Shown here: positions 42,291 to 55,900 of the stretch, piece by piece
Numbering within the stretch: the stretch's first letter is position 1
Layout: the number at the start of each line of letters is the position of its first letter
From: Hirudinaria manillensis
Lineage: Eukaryota > Annelida > Clitellata > Hirudinida > Hirudinidae
DNA: 64,000 bases
NCBI GenBank assembly: GCA_034509925.1
Contig: CM067527.1
Location: forward strand, 8,183,501 to 8,247,500
Reading direction: 5' to 3'
Made by a program: the position numbers and the translations under genes
The notes under the pieces: model-generated
What the model was told of the DNA's origin: nothing
Seen by the model: the letters and a program-made list of their open reading frames with translations, nothing else
Database searches by the model: none

Positions 42291-43800
42291 TTTATTTCTG
42301 TTCATGACATAAATAGTTATAATAAAAAATAACTAATACTAGGAAGTTCTTTCGAAAGCATAATATTTGTAGTTTTTTAATGTTTCTTAGCCAGTAATAT
42401 TCAAGTGTCAAATGCATTCGGTTCTTATATTTATTTCTTTATATAATTTCTATGATTTACCCAAAAACTTCAAGGACCAAATAAAACATGTTAAATACAC
42501 TTACTGAAATTTCTAATATTATCAAATTTTTATTTATCACTAAATTACATAGGTCGTCTTCATCGATTCTGTCCTAAGCGTACACATTGAGAGTGGATGA
42601 ATCTGTTTCAGTCTTTTAAAAAAATAATAAAACAAGCGACAATAATTTTTTTTATATCTGGAAATAATTGCAGCCTTTGGTATGTCGATGCCCCCACATA
42701 AATCATTACCCGGTGTCATCAGCATCAGCAGAGGTTAACAAGTACAACTGTTGCATAACTTATCAGTTAAATATACTTAAAAATAACACATGAATAATTT
42801 TTTTCCCCAAATTTTCAACCGCCTTTGGTTATAAATTGTCCAATTTGATTGGCGTCAATTATTTGTGAGTAGACAAATGGAAAGTTAACATCTGAAAGTG
42901 AAAGGGAAGGCTTGGATTTTGTTTTGAGCTTGCGAATTATTTTATAATTGATAAAAACTGATATTATTTTATTTATTATAATTGTTATTATTATTTTATT
43001 AATTATTATTATGATAAAATGCTGCTTTAAAATTACTTTTGCTGCTATTATTACCACCAATTCCAAGCCATCAGTTATTATTTGGATCAGGAAAATTGAA
43101 ATTTTATTGCAGTTCGAATTTTATGATTTCATTTAAAAACAAACACAAAAAAATTACTAACGTATCACGTGATTTGTCGAGAGGAATGGTGGAAAACGAT
43201 TTATTTTGCAATCACCTCCATGAACAAGCATTCATTTCTATGGATGGATGGATAGATGGATGGACGGACGAACGAACGGATTGATGAATGGATGAATAGA
43301 TGGATGGATGGGTTGGTGTATGGATGGATAGACGGATGTATGCTTGGAAAGTCTAACAGACAAATAAACTTTTTCTGCTCGGACAAAGCGTAAAGATAAG
43401 ATTAACATAAATGAAATGACTCGCTCGATCTTGAAAATGATAACGATTATGGCGGTGCTATTCGTGGTGAACATGCCCTCCTGATTTTTCCCATTCATTT
43501 CGTGGATTGGTTGATCCTAAATGCGTATCCACGTAGAGAAGTCGCAATTATACCCTCAATATGGTGATTTTGATGATGATGATTATTGCAATAAATATTT
43601 TAAATATGCACGATTAAAAAAAGTGTTGCATAGCACTCCAGCAATGCCAACTGGTTTTGATTAGTACCCAACGAAAAGGGTATCCGGAAAATTCATCGCC
43701 GGAAAATTTTAAAGGGTTACTAAATTGGGGTTACTAAACGAGAACGACCATTTTGAATAGAATGAGACAACATGGATATTTAAAGATTTTATTATAAAAC
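42291..43800. other. Interval with weak minus-strand coding-like pieces
   Basis: Two short stretches look protein-like on the minus strand: about 42725-42640 (MTPGNDLCGGIDIPKAAIIS) and about 42905-42815, after an acceptor TTTCACTTTCAG (NFPFVYSQIIDANQIGQFIT, then Lys-Gly-Gly and a stop). They may belong with the decayed units at 40.6-42.3 kb. No known domain. The rest is AT-rich or simple repeat. Confidence 0.25.
43237..43345. repeat. (ATGG)n-type imperfect microsatellite
   Basis: About 110 bp of ATGGATGGATGG with interspersed ATAG, GACG and AACG variants. Read on the minus strand it would encode a Pro-Ser-Ile-His repeat, which I take to be meaningless. Confidence 0.9.
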
Positions 43801-43805
43801 ATGAC

Positions 43806-44360
43806 TTAATTATTATTTAAAATTATAAGCCAAGCTCCTAAAATAGTCAATGATATTCCTTTTACCATACTCTTTATTATATTTTGAACTCTAAGAGGGG
43901 CATCTCGATAACATTTCTTCGGAAAGGTTACTTTGATGCCTGCCTGATGTTGTTCCAACTTGCCCTCATTAAGGGCCTGTTCTTTTCTCAGGACTTGGAT
44001 AAATTTCCATATGGATGGATGGCTTGTTCCAATAGACTCGTTAAAGGCCCTGTGCCAACCCTCACAGGAATTGCTAGTTTTAGGCAAAGCAGTAAAACCA
44101 TCCTTGTAGCAATTCCAGAGATGACGTGGAAATCGGGGTAGTTTTCGGCCACGCCGGTGAGGGCCTCCAATCCCGCGGCAAACCAAAAGCGGGAGCTGGA
44201 AAATATTTGGAGATGTTGTTCTACGGCGAAAATCAGCATTCTCTCGGAACTTTCGCTCAAGCTACAATTTTGTCGAACGCACATTGTGATAAGTTTAATG
44301 CTAGCGCGATAAATTTTTCCGAAAACCAACGAAAAGCATTTGAATCTCACCTTTATCATA
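43806..44360 (-). mobile_element. Broken MULE-type transposase fragment
   Basis: The minus strand at 44186-43806 encodes the C-terminal part of a MULE/Mutator-like transposase of the kind common in invertebrates: FPRHLWNCY, LPKTSNSCEGWHRAFN, HPSIWKFIQVLRKEQ. The residues just N-terminal to it (FEALT-like LEALTGVAENYPDF) are readable only in another minus frame (44359-43988), so there is a frameshift near 44150. The catalytic core and the termini are missing. This is a dead fragment. Confidence 0.8.
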
Positions 44361-45830
44361 CCTTAACGACGTAATTCTATAAGTTTTGATAACCAAAGAG
44401 GTTCTTAAATTCGATAGTAAATGGTAATTAGTAATAAGTTACTAATAAATAATAATTTCAATTATCCCCATGCTTTTTTTGCGATGGAAAACATCATCGA
44501 TCAGCAGCCACATTTTCTGTCAAAAGCTGTTATTTCGGAAAAAAGAAATTATTAAAATATATTAAATTATTATAAGTAAATTAAACAAATACAAATAAAA
44601 TTACGTTTAGATTTAATTAAATAAATTTAAACAAATAAAATATTTTATTAGTAATTCATTCTCCTGTGGGCAGCTTCTAAAAATATTAATTTATTTTTAA
44701 AATATAAAAATTTAAAATTGCTTAAATTATTCCGTTTCTACAAAATCCATAATTGATTTGACGTTTTCAATTCCCGTCGCAAATGTTTGTAAAAGTTTTC
44801 CGATGATTTCAGGGCGAATTGTTTCATCAATTTCGCCATTTTATGCTATTTTATGATATTTTATGATTTTGCAGTTTTTGTGATTGTGTAAATTGTGTGT
44901 GTTGCTTTTCTTTATTCCCGCACTTTTCTCATCGCCTGATGCTCTGCTTGTGTTACTTGGAAATAAACAAAGAAATAATAATAATAATAAATAATAAAAT
45001 AAATTTCAAAAAAGACTTTTAAAAGGTGAAGGTCTTTGAAATCCTGTTTTTTTTTTATTTCCAGGAACAGGAAAACATGTTTTGATAAATAAACGCAATT
45101 TGTTTAAAAAAAAATATTCTCATCCAAATGAGATCTTTGTCAACTTATCACGCCAGGTGTCTCTTTTTTTTTATTTATTCCAGATTTAAGTTTCACTTCC
45201 TTCTGATTGAAAGCAATTATTCCAAACCAACATGCACGGCAGTGGCATCGAAAGCTCTTAAGTTTCAAAGTTTAAGATTTGAAATTGTTTGATCCAAATT
45301 CGTACAAATATTATCTGCTGAATATTTATAGTTAATTATTATTGTTATTGTTATTGTGATTATTGTTATTATTGGTATTGTGATTATTGTTAATATTACT
45401 GTTATTATTATTATTGTTATTATTATTATTGTTTTAATTTAATATTTTTTTCATTTGTTTTTGTTTTCTCAACTGTTCCGCCGGAATGGCAAGTTTATAA
45501 TTTTACGAGAGGCAGGTCGCTTTTCTTTCGAATTCCAATTTACTATCGTGTTGCTATGACAGTTTTAAATATGTTGAAATTATCTCCAAATATTTTATCA
45601 ATTAATTTTAATAATTTTAATTATCTTTTTTATTAAATACTTTATTTTATTATCAAACCACTCATTTGGAATTTAATATGTTAATTAATGTCCAGCTTAA
45701 TGTATTATCAACAATAATTTGTTCATTGTGCAGTTTTATACATTATTATTCATTATATTCCAAATCTTTCCGTAAAAGTTTATAATAAAAGATTATTTTA
45801 CATCTGCCAAACCTTGTAATTACAAATATC

Positions 45831-45945
45831 CATCCATCCATTATAAATATCCGCCCATCCATTACAAATATCCATCCATCCATCCATCCATCCATTATAA
45901 ATATCTATCCATCCATTGTAAATATCTATCTTTCCATCCATTCAA
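45831..45945. repeat. (CATC)n-type imperfect repeat
   Basis: About 115 bp of ATCCATCC interrupted by TATAAATAT or TACAAATAT spacers, so the array has a higher-order period of roughly 20-25 bp, not a pure microsatellite. Confidence 0.85.
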
Positions 45946-48900
45946 CTGAACGTTCCAACATAATCTTAGCCATTTTCTTATACCTTAATCCTAATCCTAA
46001 TCCAATAATATCCTTAATACTTCCTTCATAGTGTGTGTAAAAATCTTAAAGGAAGTAATGTCACGTTACATTGGACATGTTTTTTGATTAATGTTAAATT
46101 CTGATCATCGTTAAAGGAGGTCTATTATTTAAATTAAATTATCTGGTTAATTTGTTGCTAATTTAAATACAATTATATTCTATAAATTCAAATTTATTAA
46201 TTTTATTATAACTACTGGTATTTAATTGTAATTTTATTTTGTTCATCTTAAATCGTCGAGGATGCTTATCAAGTTTTTGAACTTTTCGTAGAGAATGTAG
46301 TTTCATTCGACCACGAGGTTGATAATTTCACGAAAATACGATAAAGGTTTTCTTGGTACATCTGATCGTCAAATATCTGATTCAAAGCTTTAATGACATT
46401 CATAAAATTAATTTATGCAGATAGCATGAGGCTAATTAATATGCATGCATAGGTAAGCCTCAGCATTGGTTTCAACTCGTTTTTATCGTAACGGGATCGC
46501 CACCCATAAATGGAATACAGTGTTAATGAATATTCGAATTGAAGCTAATTTGAATATCTATGCAAATCCAGCTGAGAACGGCTAGTGATGTTCCATATTC
46601 AACGTCAAAACCTAGTAAGACATGAAATTTGCATATGCATGAATCGAGTACCATTCAATAGCTAACATTTGATCCTTTGTCGAATTTAAAATTAATTAAA
46701 TGAATTCATTAAACTCCATAACCTTTATTTAACATAATATTATGCATGCAATGTTGTTAATTACTGGATCTTGTAAATCATTTGTTTCAATTACATTGGG
46801 ATCAAGAGATGCATGCAGGCCAACAAGGGGCCTCATAATGCCTTCGCATCTTGCTGGAGTCCGTGTTTCCATGGAGATTCAAGTTAGTTTTTGGCTGTTT
46901 TTAAATAATTAATCTAATAATTAGTTATGTTAAACTAGTGCCGTACAGATTACTTTATAGCATAATGTATAGATTAATATAGACTAATAAATAAATTTAA
47001 TAAATAAATAAATTATTTACAAAGCGAATGTTGTCAAAACAAATCTGGTAAGAATTATGAGTTGATTTGTTACAACTGATAACGTTACCGAGAACAAGGT
47101 GACGGTCATGACGGTGATGATACGAAAACGTCATGATGATGATGATGATGATGATGGTGGTGGTAATGATGATGATACACTCATTACGATGATTATGTCA
47201 TACTTGATCACTGATGTTCTCGCTGCTCAAACGTGACTCATTACGTGAATTCAAAGCCATTACTTTAAACAATCCTTTGTAAATTCTCCTCGTGAAAGAT
47301 CCAAGATGGAAACTGATTGAGTGACAAAAAAAAAAAAACGACAACATTAAAAAAATTAGAACAACATGTAAGTAAGTAGGACCTGATTCTCGATGTCAGA
47401 TTTTGTTTTAAAAAAGAAGTTCTTTTCTGATGGAGTCCAGGACTTGATTGGCAAGAAACTAATTGCGAATGAAAATTTCATGAAATCCATCTTTTTGAGA
47501 CTGATGAATGAAATGTTCCTCTATGCTTCCTTTCGAGGCCGTCAAGAATCTGAATAATTGAAATTATTATTAATATTAATTATGTAAATTGTATAATTAT
47601 TTTAGATTAATTCATTTAATTTATTACTGAATATATTATTAATAATCTAAATTATTATTAATATGAATTATATTATATTGTTAATAATTTTATTATTTAA
47701 ATGATTATTAATTATAATTATTTTAATTTAATCTGTTAAAAATGAAACATTATAAAAAATTTTAAATTTATAAATTAAAGCTGAGGTAGCAGACCCACCT
47801 CTTCTTCATGATGTCCTTATTGATGCCTCACGTGTTATAATCCAGAAAATATTTGAAAAAAATATTAATTAACTTTCGTTTCAACATAATTTTCACCACA
47901 ATTTCAAAATGATTTCAACTAGAAAATGAAAACAAATTGAAATTGAAATCATTGGTGGTAACGAATGCTTTGTTTGTTTGTATTTAAGCGATTGTTTACA
48001 TCGAATGTTCAACAGATTTGATCGATTTTCGTAAAAGAAGAAAAACAAAAAACCAACAGTTTTGTTTTCAGGAAATAGCACGTTATTCGGTTTAATTTGC
48101 AAAATTCAGATTAACGTCCCTCAATCTGGAAATCCCCAGAGATTCAAAATGGCGCTCAGAAAAAAAAAAACAATAAACGTTCTTTTCAAATTGAACTTAG
48201 ATAATGATGCCATTACGTGGATTTTGGTTAACCCAAATAAAGGATATTAAATGCAACAAACTTCGAGTAGAAATTACTTCTTTTCAAAGCAAGAGACGTC
48301 GAACTTCTGAAAGTTTTGCACAAATTCTCGACGGCAGATGTCGCTGCAAGATTGTGGACATCAAAGTACGCTTCCCGTTCTTGTGAATAGCGCTTAATTT
48401 CTGCAAATAACGATATTCATCGGTCATGATAATCGTCCTAGATGATTCTCATCCGAGGGTCAAAATCGTCCTTCTTTTTCTTCTTTTCCTGGCAAGTCAT
48501 TTCAGTTTTTAAGTTGTATTTTTTTGACGTTTCGACAACGAATGTGTTCCTGTCTGAAACAGAAACAATCTGGATTTGTATTTTTGAAATTCCTTTTCAA
48601 AACAAAAACGTAATGGGCGTTTTTTCCCCGAGGCTTTCACCAAAAAAAAAAAACTTTAAAAACTGAAATTAGAAGATGAATTAAACCGTTGAGAAACCGA
48701 GAATTTCAAATCAAGAAAAGCAACAATTTTTTGTTTTCTCGTCGTTTGACGTGTTTTGCTGAAAGCTAGTTGATCGAATGACCGAATTTCCAAAAGGGTT
48801 GTGACAATAAAACGCTGGACAGACAGATGGAAAGCAAATGAATCGTTAGAATTAATTTATTTTTATTTAGAAAGTAATTTTTCTAATAAAACTTATTGCA

Positions 48901-49454
48901 GATGCTTTGCTCTTAGATTCCTGTAGATTCTAACCTAGTCATTATCATCTTAAACTATTATCAAATGTTTATTATATCATTATATGATCTTTATCAAAAG
49001 ATATTAAACATCATTTGATCAATTATTTTGATTAAAATGAACGTTAATCGCATAAAACTTGCACCAAATTCCGTCAAATCCTTACCAAGAACGCACGAAC
49101 AAAGAGTGTTAAGGACATGATGCCATTTAATGTCTAATGCTCAGAATCTAAAGTGGATATAATGTTATAATTGTTATAATTATAAATTCGTGAAATTAAG
49201 TTTTTATTAAGTAAATGCGGATTGATTTAATCCACTTTCTAATTAATAAAAACGATTTAATTCATTATTGATTTTTTTATATTTTTCTTTATTAATATAA
49301 ATAAATTAATTAATTATGAAATGTGAACAAAATTTAATTCACTTTTTGAAAGGCCGGCAGAATTGAATTTTTAGGGATTTAAGAAGCAATCAGTTTCCCG
49401 TGCTGTAGGGGCACTCAATGAAGAATTATGTCTCGTGCCAAAAATTGAACGATT

Positions 49455-49700
49455 TTTTATTGTTACTGCTATTACATTTATTATTGCTGCTATTATATTT
49501 ATTATTGCTGTTATTATATTTACTATTACTGTTTATTGTTAATGTCATTATATTTATTCCTAATGTTATTACATTTATTGTTCGTGTTATTATTACATTT
49601 ATTAGTTTGTTATATTTATTATTACTGTTAGTATATTTATTGTTATTACATTTATTGTTATTGCAGTTGTAATTGTTATTATACTCGTTGTTATTAATTG
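49455..49700. repeat. T/A-rich imperfect tandem array (TTATTGCTGCTATTA-like)
   Basis: About 245 bp of degenerate units such as TATTGCTGCTATTATATTTA, with TTATTACATTTATT variants. It encodes spurious poly-Leu on one strand and poly-Asn on the other. It probably derives from an ATT microsatellite. Confidence 0.8.
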
Positions 49701-52700
49701 TTAAATTAATTAACCACCAAAAATTCGGAAATAAGAGGATGTCGAACATAGGAACTGAGTGACATTTTGCGTCCAGCAGACTTTTCCTGTGTTGTTGTGA
49801 TGAATGCCATCCAAGAGTAACCATGGAGACAGCGTCTTTGCAATAAATTTTTTTTTTGTTTTTAAATTCCTTCTTTTCCTCTTTTCAGAGTTTGGAGTTA
49901 AATTGGTACCGAGTTCCGACAACTCGCTTGAGGTCATGATGGTACGTGCGTCTAACGATTGTAAGCATTAAATAAATATAATTTAATTTAACTCCATAAA
50001 ACTGGATTAAATGACATTTGTTTCTGAACTAGAATCTTAGGACTTAAAACAGATTTAAAAAAATTGCGCCTATTTCTTGCAATTTACGGTTTAATTTTAC
50101 TTTAAACATTTTAATTTGGATTCTTTCTATCTAATTTTAATTTTTAGTGTTGCTCACAACTGTCAAAGGAGCCTTGACATACTTTCGAATGCTTGCTCGG
50201 TGAAAATATTTGTGTCAAATAAATAAATAAATAAATAAACAAATAAATTCTATTTTGAACCTATTCGGTGTGATAAAATAATTCCTTAATTAAAACCCGA
50301 AGGGCACCCGACGAAATGCAAGTTTTCAAATGAAATGCTTAATGGATGTTGCCAAGCATTGGAATTGAATTAAAAATTCAAGAAAAACAGGAAAAAAAAT
50401 ATTCCTGAAACAAAGAAAACTCTTGACTGACGCATTCCTCGATTATCTGTCGTCGTTTCAAGGATAAATTATACTTCCATTTATTTTTAAATTATATTTT
50501 ATTCGATATATTGTCTTTCTTCTTAATTATTGGTAATTATTTAATTAACATTATTTCCACGACGGCGGTTCCATTGTTAAGCATCGTTGGGTGACAAGTC
50601 CTATGCTAGTTGATGATGAATTTTTCACTAGGGGGATGCAAAGGAATTGTTTCCGAGCAAACAACTCATTATCTCCTCGTGAGGGAAGCAAAAATTTGTA
50701 AAAGAAAATTTTCTCGGCAGCAGATGAGGTTGTTGGTTTTGGCTGGCCAACCATTGATTGCCTGCTTCAAAGCGGTCATCGTGCGATCTTTATCAGATTA
50801 TAACCAGCCTGTACTCATCATCGCATTATCATTGCTATCATCATCATCGTCGTCGTCATCATCATCATCAGCCGCCACAACAGAAGGACGTTGAACCAAC
50901 AAAGTGAAGAGATAAGCAGCCGTGGTGGAAGATGTTCAGTCAGGATTATTGACAAACGTGTCAACCACATTCTTGACCTAGAAGTTTTCCTGTTTTAAAA
51001 AATTTTCCCGTCTTTTTGTGTCTTTATTTTCAGAAAGTTTAATACCTTTGACCCGAAAATATGCAGCCTCCATAAATAGGAGCAAATGTTTTTGCGTTCA
51101 ATTCATTTCTTATCAGCAATTTGGAATCTGAAGATGTTACTGGAATGGCATTTGTCGGGACTCAAAAACGGCTTCAACATGCGAAGCATACAAAAGCATG
51201 TTGTTTTTATCAACACAAACGTTTTATCAATAAGAAATGTTTGTTTGCAAGAAATCAACAAATTGCGAAGCGACGATATTTCACTCCCAGGGCAAAGCGC
51301 CAAAATTTGCACTTTTGACCCAGGCTGCCCTTAGCATTATCTGTATTAGCATCCAGCACCATCTTACAATGGAAAATATCTGTTATACGTTACAACAGCA
51401 ATATGCACACTTCTTCCCCGTCAATATCAGTGGCATGAAAGTTTACATAAAAAGCACTTTTGATGGAGGGCATGCTTCCAAATCTTCTAAGAATAGTTTA
51501 TGTGAAAATGTTCAATCAAATCGTTTAACCAGGAGACCGCACGCATGACTATAATCTAATCAATAAATATACGGCAGTCGTTGGCCAAAACAACATAGTC
51601 TGTATTTTTTACTTAAAACATGTGTGCATCCCAATTTTCATTAATGGGTTCAACGTGTATATAATCCAAAAAATCCATCGGAGATATTTTGAGCCCCCTT
51701 GGCGCCCGGGTCTAATGACCCGAAAGTACCCCCTCGCTAAGCTTAATTTCTGTGGAATGCTGGGCGTCCTTCCACGAGAAAAGTGTTTTTGTATTAAGCA
51801 TTCATTTTTAAAACTAAAAATAAATTATTCCCAAATTAAAAATTTAACATTTTTTGGACTGACATTAATTTCCTGAGATTTCTTGACTTAATGATGTTAA
51901 AATGAAGTTTTAAAACTCTCGAGAACTTGGCGTGAGTTGAATTTGCAAAGAATAAGAAGTGGAATTGAAGTCTCAGACGAATAAAAGATTTATTTTCGCT
52001 GATCATTTAATTCCACAATTAGTGCAATAAATTTAAAAATATATATATATAAATATAAATTATATTCCGACGTTGTGTGAGGACTTTGTGTGCATGGCAT
52101 TATAACACTCCTTAAAACTCCAAATCACTGTTAAGACTTTTGTAAAAAATTTTTTGCCCCGCTGCAAAGGAGCACGTGGCATTTACAAAGTCAATTTTAT
52201 AAAATAACAAAATGCAAAAATTCACATCCATCGTTATCATCATCCATCAATAAAGGAAATCGCTCGCTCATATGTTATGAAACACAGCAGAACGCAATCG
52301 ACAAATTTGGAAAACAGCATCGCAATTGTGATCACAAAAGATATTATAATATAACAACAATTGAAATCGTAATATTCAATAATAAATGATTTTTAATATT
52401 TAATATTTAATGCAACGGTTAAATACTTGTTGCAAAAAAAAAAATAAAAATAGAGGCGAATGCTGGACCTTTGAACTGGAAACTATTTGCATCCTCGTGA
52501 TTTGTGAGTTTCCACTGGAAGGAAGGGAGGAAGGAAATAAAAAAGATGTTCGCAGGGATTTCAGATGTCAATCCGTAAATAAATCCACCTTAAATTGGTC
52601 AACAAATTGGTGTTTGCAAGGTCGACGAATGGACAATGAACTGTTAGTTAAGCGCAAAGAATTATGATTTCATATTAAACGAATAAGTCTTATTTTATTG

Positions 52701-52986
52701 GAAATTTAAAAAATTTGCGGCCTAACTACGCATCCGTAATACGAACCAAATTATGCGCTGTCATGACTACGAGGTAACGCGTTTTGGCATAATTGATGAG
52801 CATAATTGATTAGAATGGACACTCCTTACGAATCGTTTTAGAATTAATGCACATCAGAACTGCCACAAGTAAAGATCTAATTTTGATAATACGTTACAAA
52901 TTAACAGGAACACTGCCACGAATACGTTCAATGTCTTCGATGCTGAAACCTTGCTTTCTTTGGAAGAACGAAAGCAAGAAGCGGCT

Positions 52987-55900
52987 ATGAAAATGACGAA
53001 GATGCCGTTTGACTCGCAAACGTCATCAGGCAATTACATACCATTCGTCACGAAAGACGATATCATTGCGACCAACCAGACTTTAGACGTCTACAATGCA
53101 GAACCTCTGGTCTCAGTTCTGAGGTTCATTTGCGAGGTTTGCGTTTCTCTGCCCCTGTCCATCCTCGGCGTCGTGGGCAACCTCCTCTCTCTTTACATCT
53201 TATCTCTCTACAGCAAGAAGAAACTCCAAATCATTCTCATACTGTTGAGGATGCTGTCCGTCGTCGACACTTTGGTTCTGCTTTTCAATCTTCACTTGAG
53301 ATCGCTGAGGTACATCTTCACCAAAGGTTGGTTTTCATTCGTCGTCGAATAATTTCCTCGTTTAGCATTTCTTTTGCCGAAACCTGAAACAAGTCGTGCA
53401 AGCGCTTTTAAAACGAGATCACAAAGTGGAGATTCATGCCCCTTCATGGCACTTTGACTGGTGTTGCAATTTATCAAAGAAGAGTATATTTCAAAATACA
53501 AAGGACAACATGACTACTTCCTCTGAAACGAATGAGCGTTCTTATTATAAAGACAAGCCGGAAATTGTCGTCCGACTTTTTGTTCCGGGGGAGGTTTCCA
53601 ATTTCAAATAAAAATTTCGACCCCATTTTTTGTACTTTCAGGAAGTTACTTTTCATGACTTGTTAATTATTTATTCTAATTACTTATTACAACACCAGTT
53701 AAATGCGAAAATAATAATTCAAAATCGCTTTCGGGATCGTCAAAGATTCAAAATATTTAATAAAACGTTTTATTTCTGCGTTAAAGTGTTTTCTTGCCTG
53801 TTTTGCAAAGACTTTTACAGCCTACTAAAGATACAGCAAATGGTCGAATGCTTTCTCAGAAAGGAAACTCAGCCTCAATAAAGAAATTGTTGCTTCGCTT
53901 AGAAATAATTGTTGAATTAAAGTTAGGGACTTTCGGGTAAATAAGGACCGATAAAAATTTAAAATAACTGCCTTCTTTTTGCATAATATTTTATTTGTGC
54001 AACAAATTGAAATAATGCTTTAATAATAAATTTAAATGTTTAAATTTAACTAAACCATTTGGCCAACTGGATATTAGATGTATGTATAAAACTTTAACAT
54101 AATTCGTAGCTTACTATGAAGAAGCGAGTAATTATGCAAACTATGAACGCATTATTTAACAGATAGACAATAATTAATAACTATTAATAATAACATTTTT
54201 CTATTGGTTGATTCTAAAAGCAAGTATTTCTGTGAAACAGAGGAAATTGTTAAACAAGAACTGAATCATTCAAAAGACAGGGGTCCCCAACCTACGTCGG
54301 CCCTTGAGGGTATTTTGTTCGATACGTGAAAGAAGCAGCAAATTTATTTTTGAGGCCCGACAGATCGTTTTCTGGTTTATTTGTTTGCTTCGCTGGACAC
54401 CTACGCTTGAAACTTTCCTTTCCTTTTCTTGGATCTCCTCGTGTAATGCCCTTCTTGCTAGTTAATCCTATTTAAATAATTGCAATACCACGTACATATT
54501 GAAAGTTGATCGGGCATTTTTAATTTTATGTACGTTTTATGTTTGTTTAAAAATTTCAATCTATGCGGCCCCCATAAAGGACCCCTTCAGACTTGTAAAT
54601 GCGACTCTTGGTACTCTGAAGTCTGGCCGCGACGGACACAATAATTCAGCTTTAAGACAGCAAAATGTCTGAGTTTAACGAAAACACTACAAAAAGAACG
54701 AAATTTCTCTAGAAAGAAAGTTAGAAAGACTTTTTTACGGTTATGAATTCGTTTATTCAAAAAAATTTTTTTGAAATATACACAGATCATGCCCAAAAAA
54801 AATCACAAATTCATCAATGGTTTATCCCAAGGGAATTTAATTCCCGTCTAGGGGATAGGCTAATTCATATTGACAAAGTTGAAGGGGCGTATGAAAGGGT
54901 CTTTACATAAATGATAAACTGATATTTTGATGACAAAACTTCTAAACTTCTAAACACGATGGGAACAACGAACACCTGATAATGAGAGATGTAGATTAAC
55001 CAGGGAGGTGCTGTGACAGAAGACCAAGGATAACGAAAGGAATGATGAATGATGAAGTGATGAGGAAATGTGCGGTTCAACAACTGGAGAGAATGTGTTT
55101 TTTAAGAAGGGATTTAAATAGAGAGGAACTGTTTAAAGAAGTAAGGGATAATGGCAGAGAAGAGAACAAAAATGGACCTTTACAACATATGGAGAATTTT
55201 TTGAAGGTGGTACGGGAAAATTCAGATCTAAATTGATTGGATGATCTAAGATTGTAAGAGTGGATATCTGAGGATTTGGAAAGCATATTACTAAAGGCAG
55301 AAGGCAGCAAGTTATGTTCATAATTATACATGAAGAGGCAAGTTTGGAATTTATTGATCTGATAAATATTCAAAAAACCATTTGAAATGAAGAAGTCCTT
55401 TGTGTGAGCACGTGGATGGAGGCGAAACATAATCCTTTGAATTAAATCATTTCGTGAATAAATTATTTTATGATAAATGGACATTGAAATTGTATAATTA
55501 ATTATCATTGGACTAAATAATTCTAATACAAATCAAATTTAGATTGATTATTGTGTAAGAAATCAAATTTAGACTAAATAATTTTATAATAAATAAAATT
55601 TAGACTAAATAATTGATTTAAATAATAAATAAACACAAAATTTAAAATAAAAAATGTTGGAGGAGAAGAGCGTTCATCAATATTTTAGCCTCGAAGTTGC
55701 AAAAGCGTTAGAAATAGTGATCATAAAATCTACTGCTGGCTCACAGGTAATTGTTTATTCGTGTATTTGTTTGTGCAGGTATGGAGTAATTTTAACAATT
55801 ATTAAATCAATTTTATAATTTTTAAAATAACTTCCAGGGAGAACTAAGCTTAATTAGGTCATTTAGACCTGAACCAGGCGCAGACTGGAAATTGTAATCG

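Larger units (their letters stand above)
44361..52986. other. About 8.6 kb of AT-rich DNA without a recognised gene
   Basis: This stretch holds simple repeats (listed separately), GAT runs at 47131-47180, an (AAAT)n run at 50217-50245 and an ATC/GTC-rich run at 50818-50872. Several open frames of 60-130 codons occur, but they lack homology, splice structure or convincing composition. The GPCR promoter and a possible upstream exon lie near its right end; an acceptor-like AAATTAACAG precedes 52910 and the frame stays open from there to the chosen ATG. Confidence 0.5.

Noticed and set aside
43201-43498. Pro-Ser-Ile-His repeat protein
   Set aside because: It is the translation of an ATGG microsatellite.
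49418-49824. Poly-Leu and poly-Asn open frames
   Set aside because: They come from a degenerate TTA-type tandem array read on its two strands.
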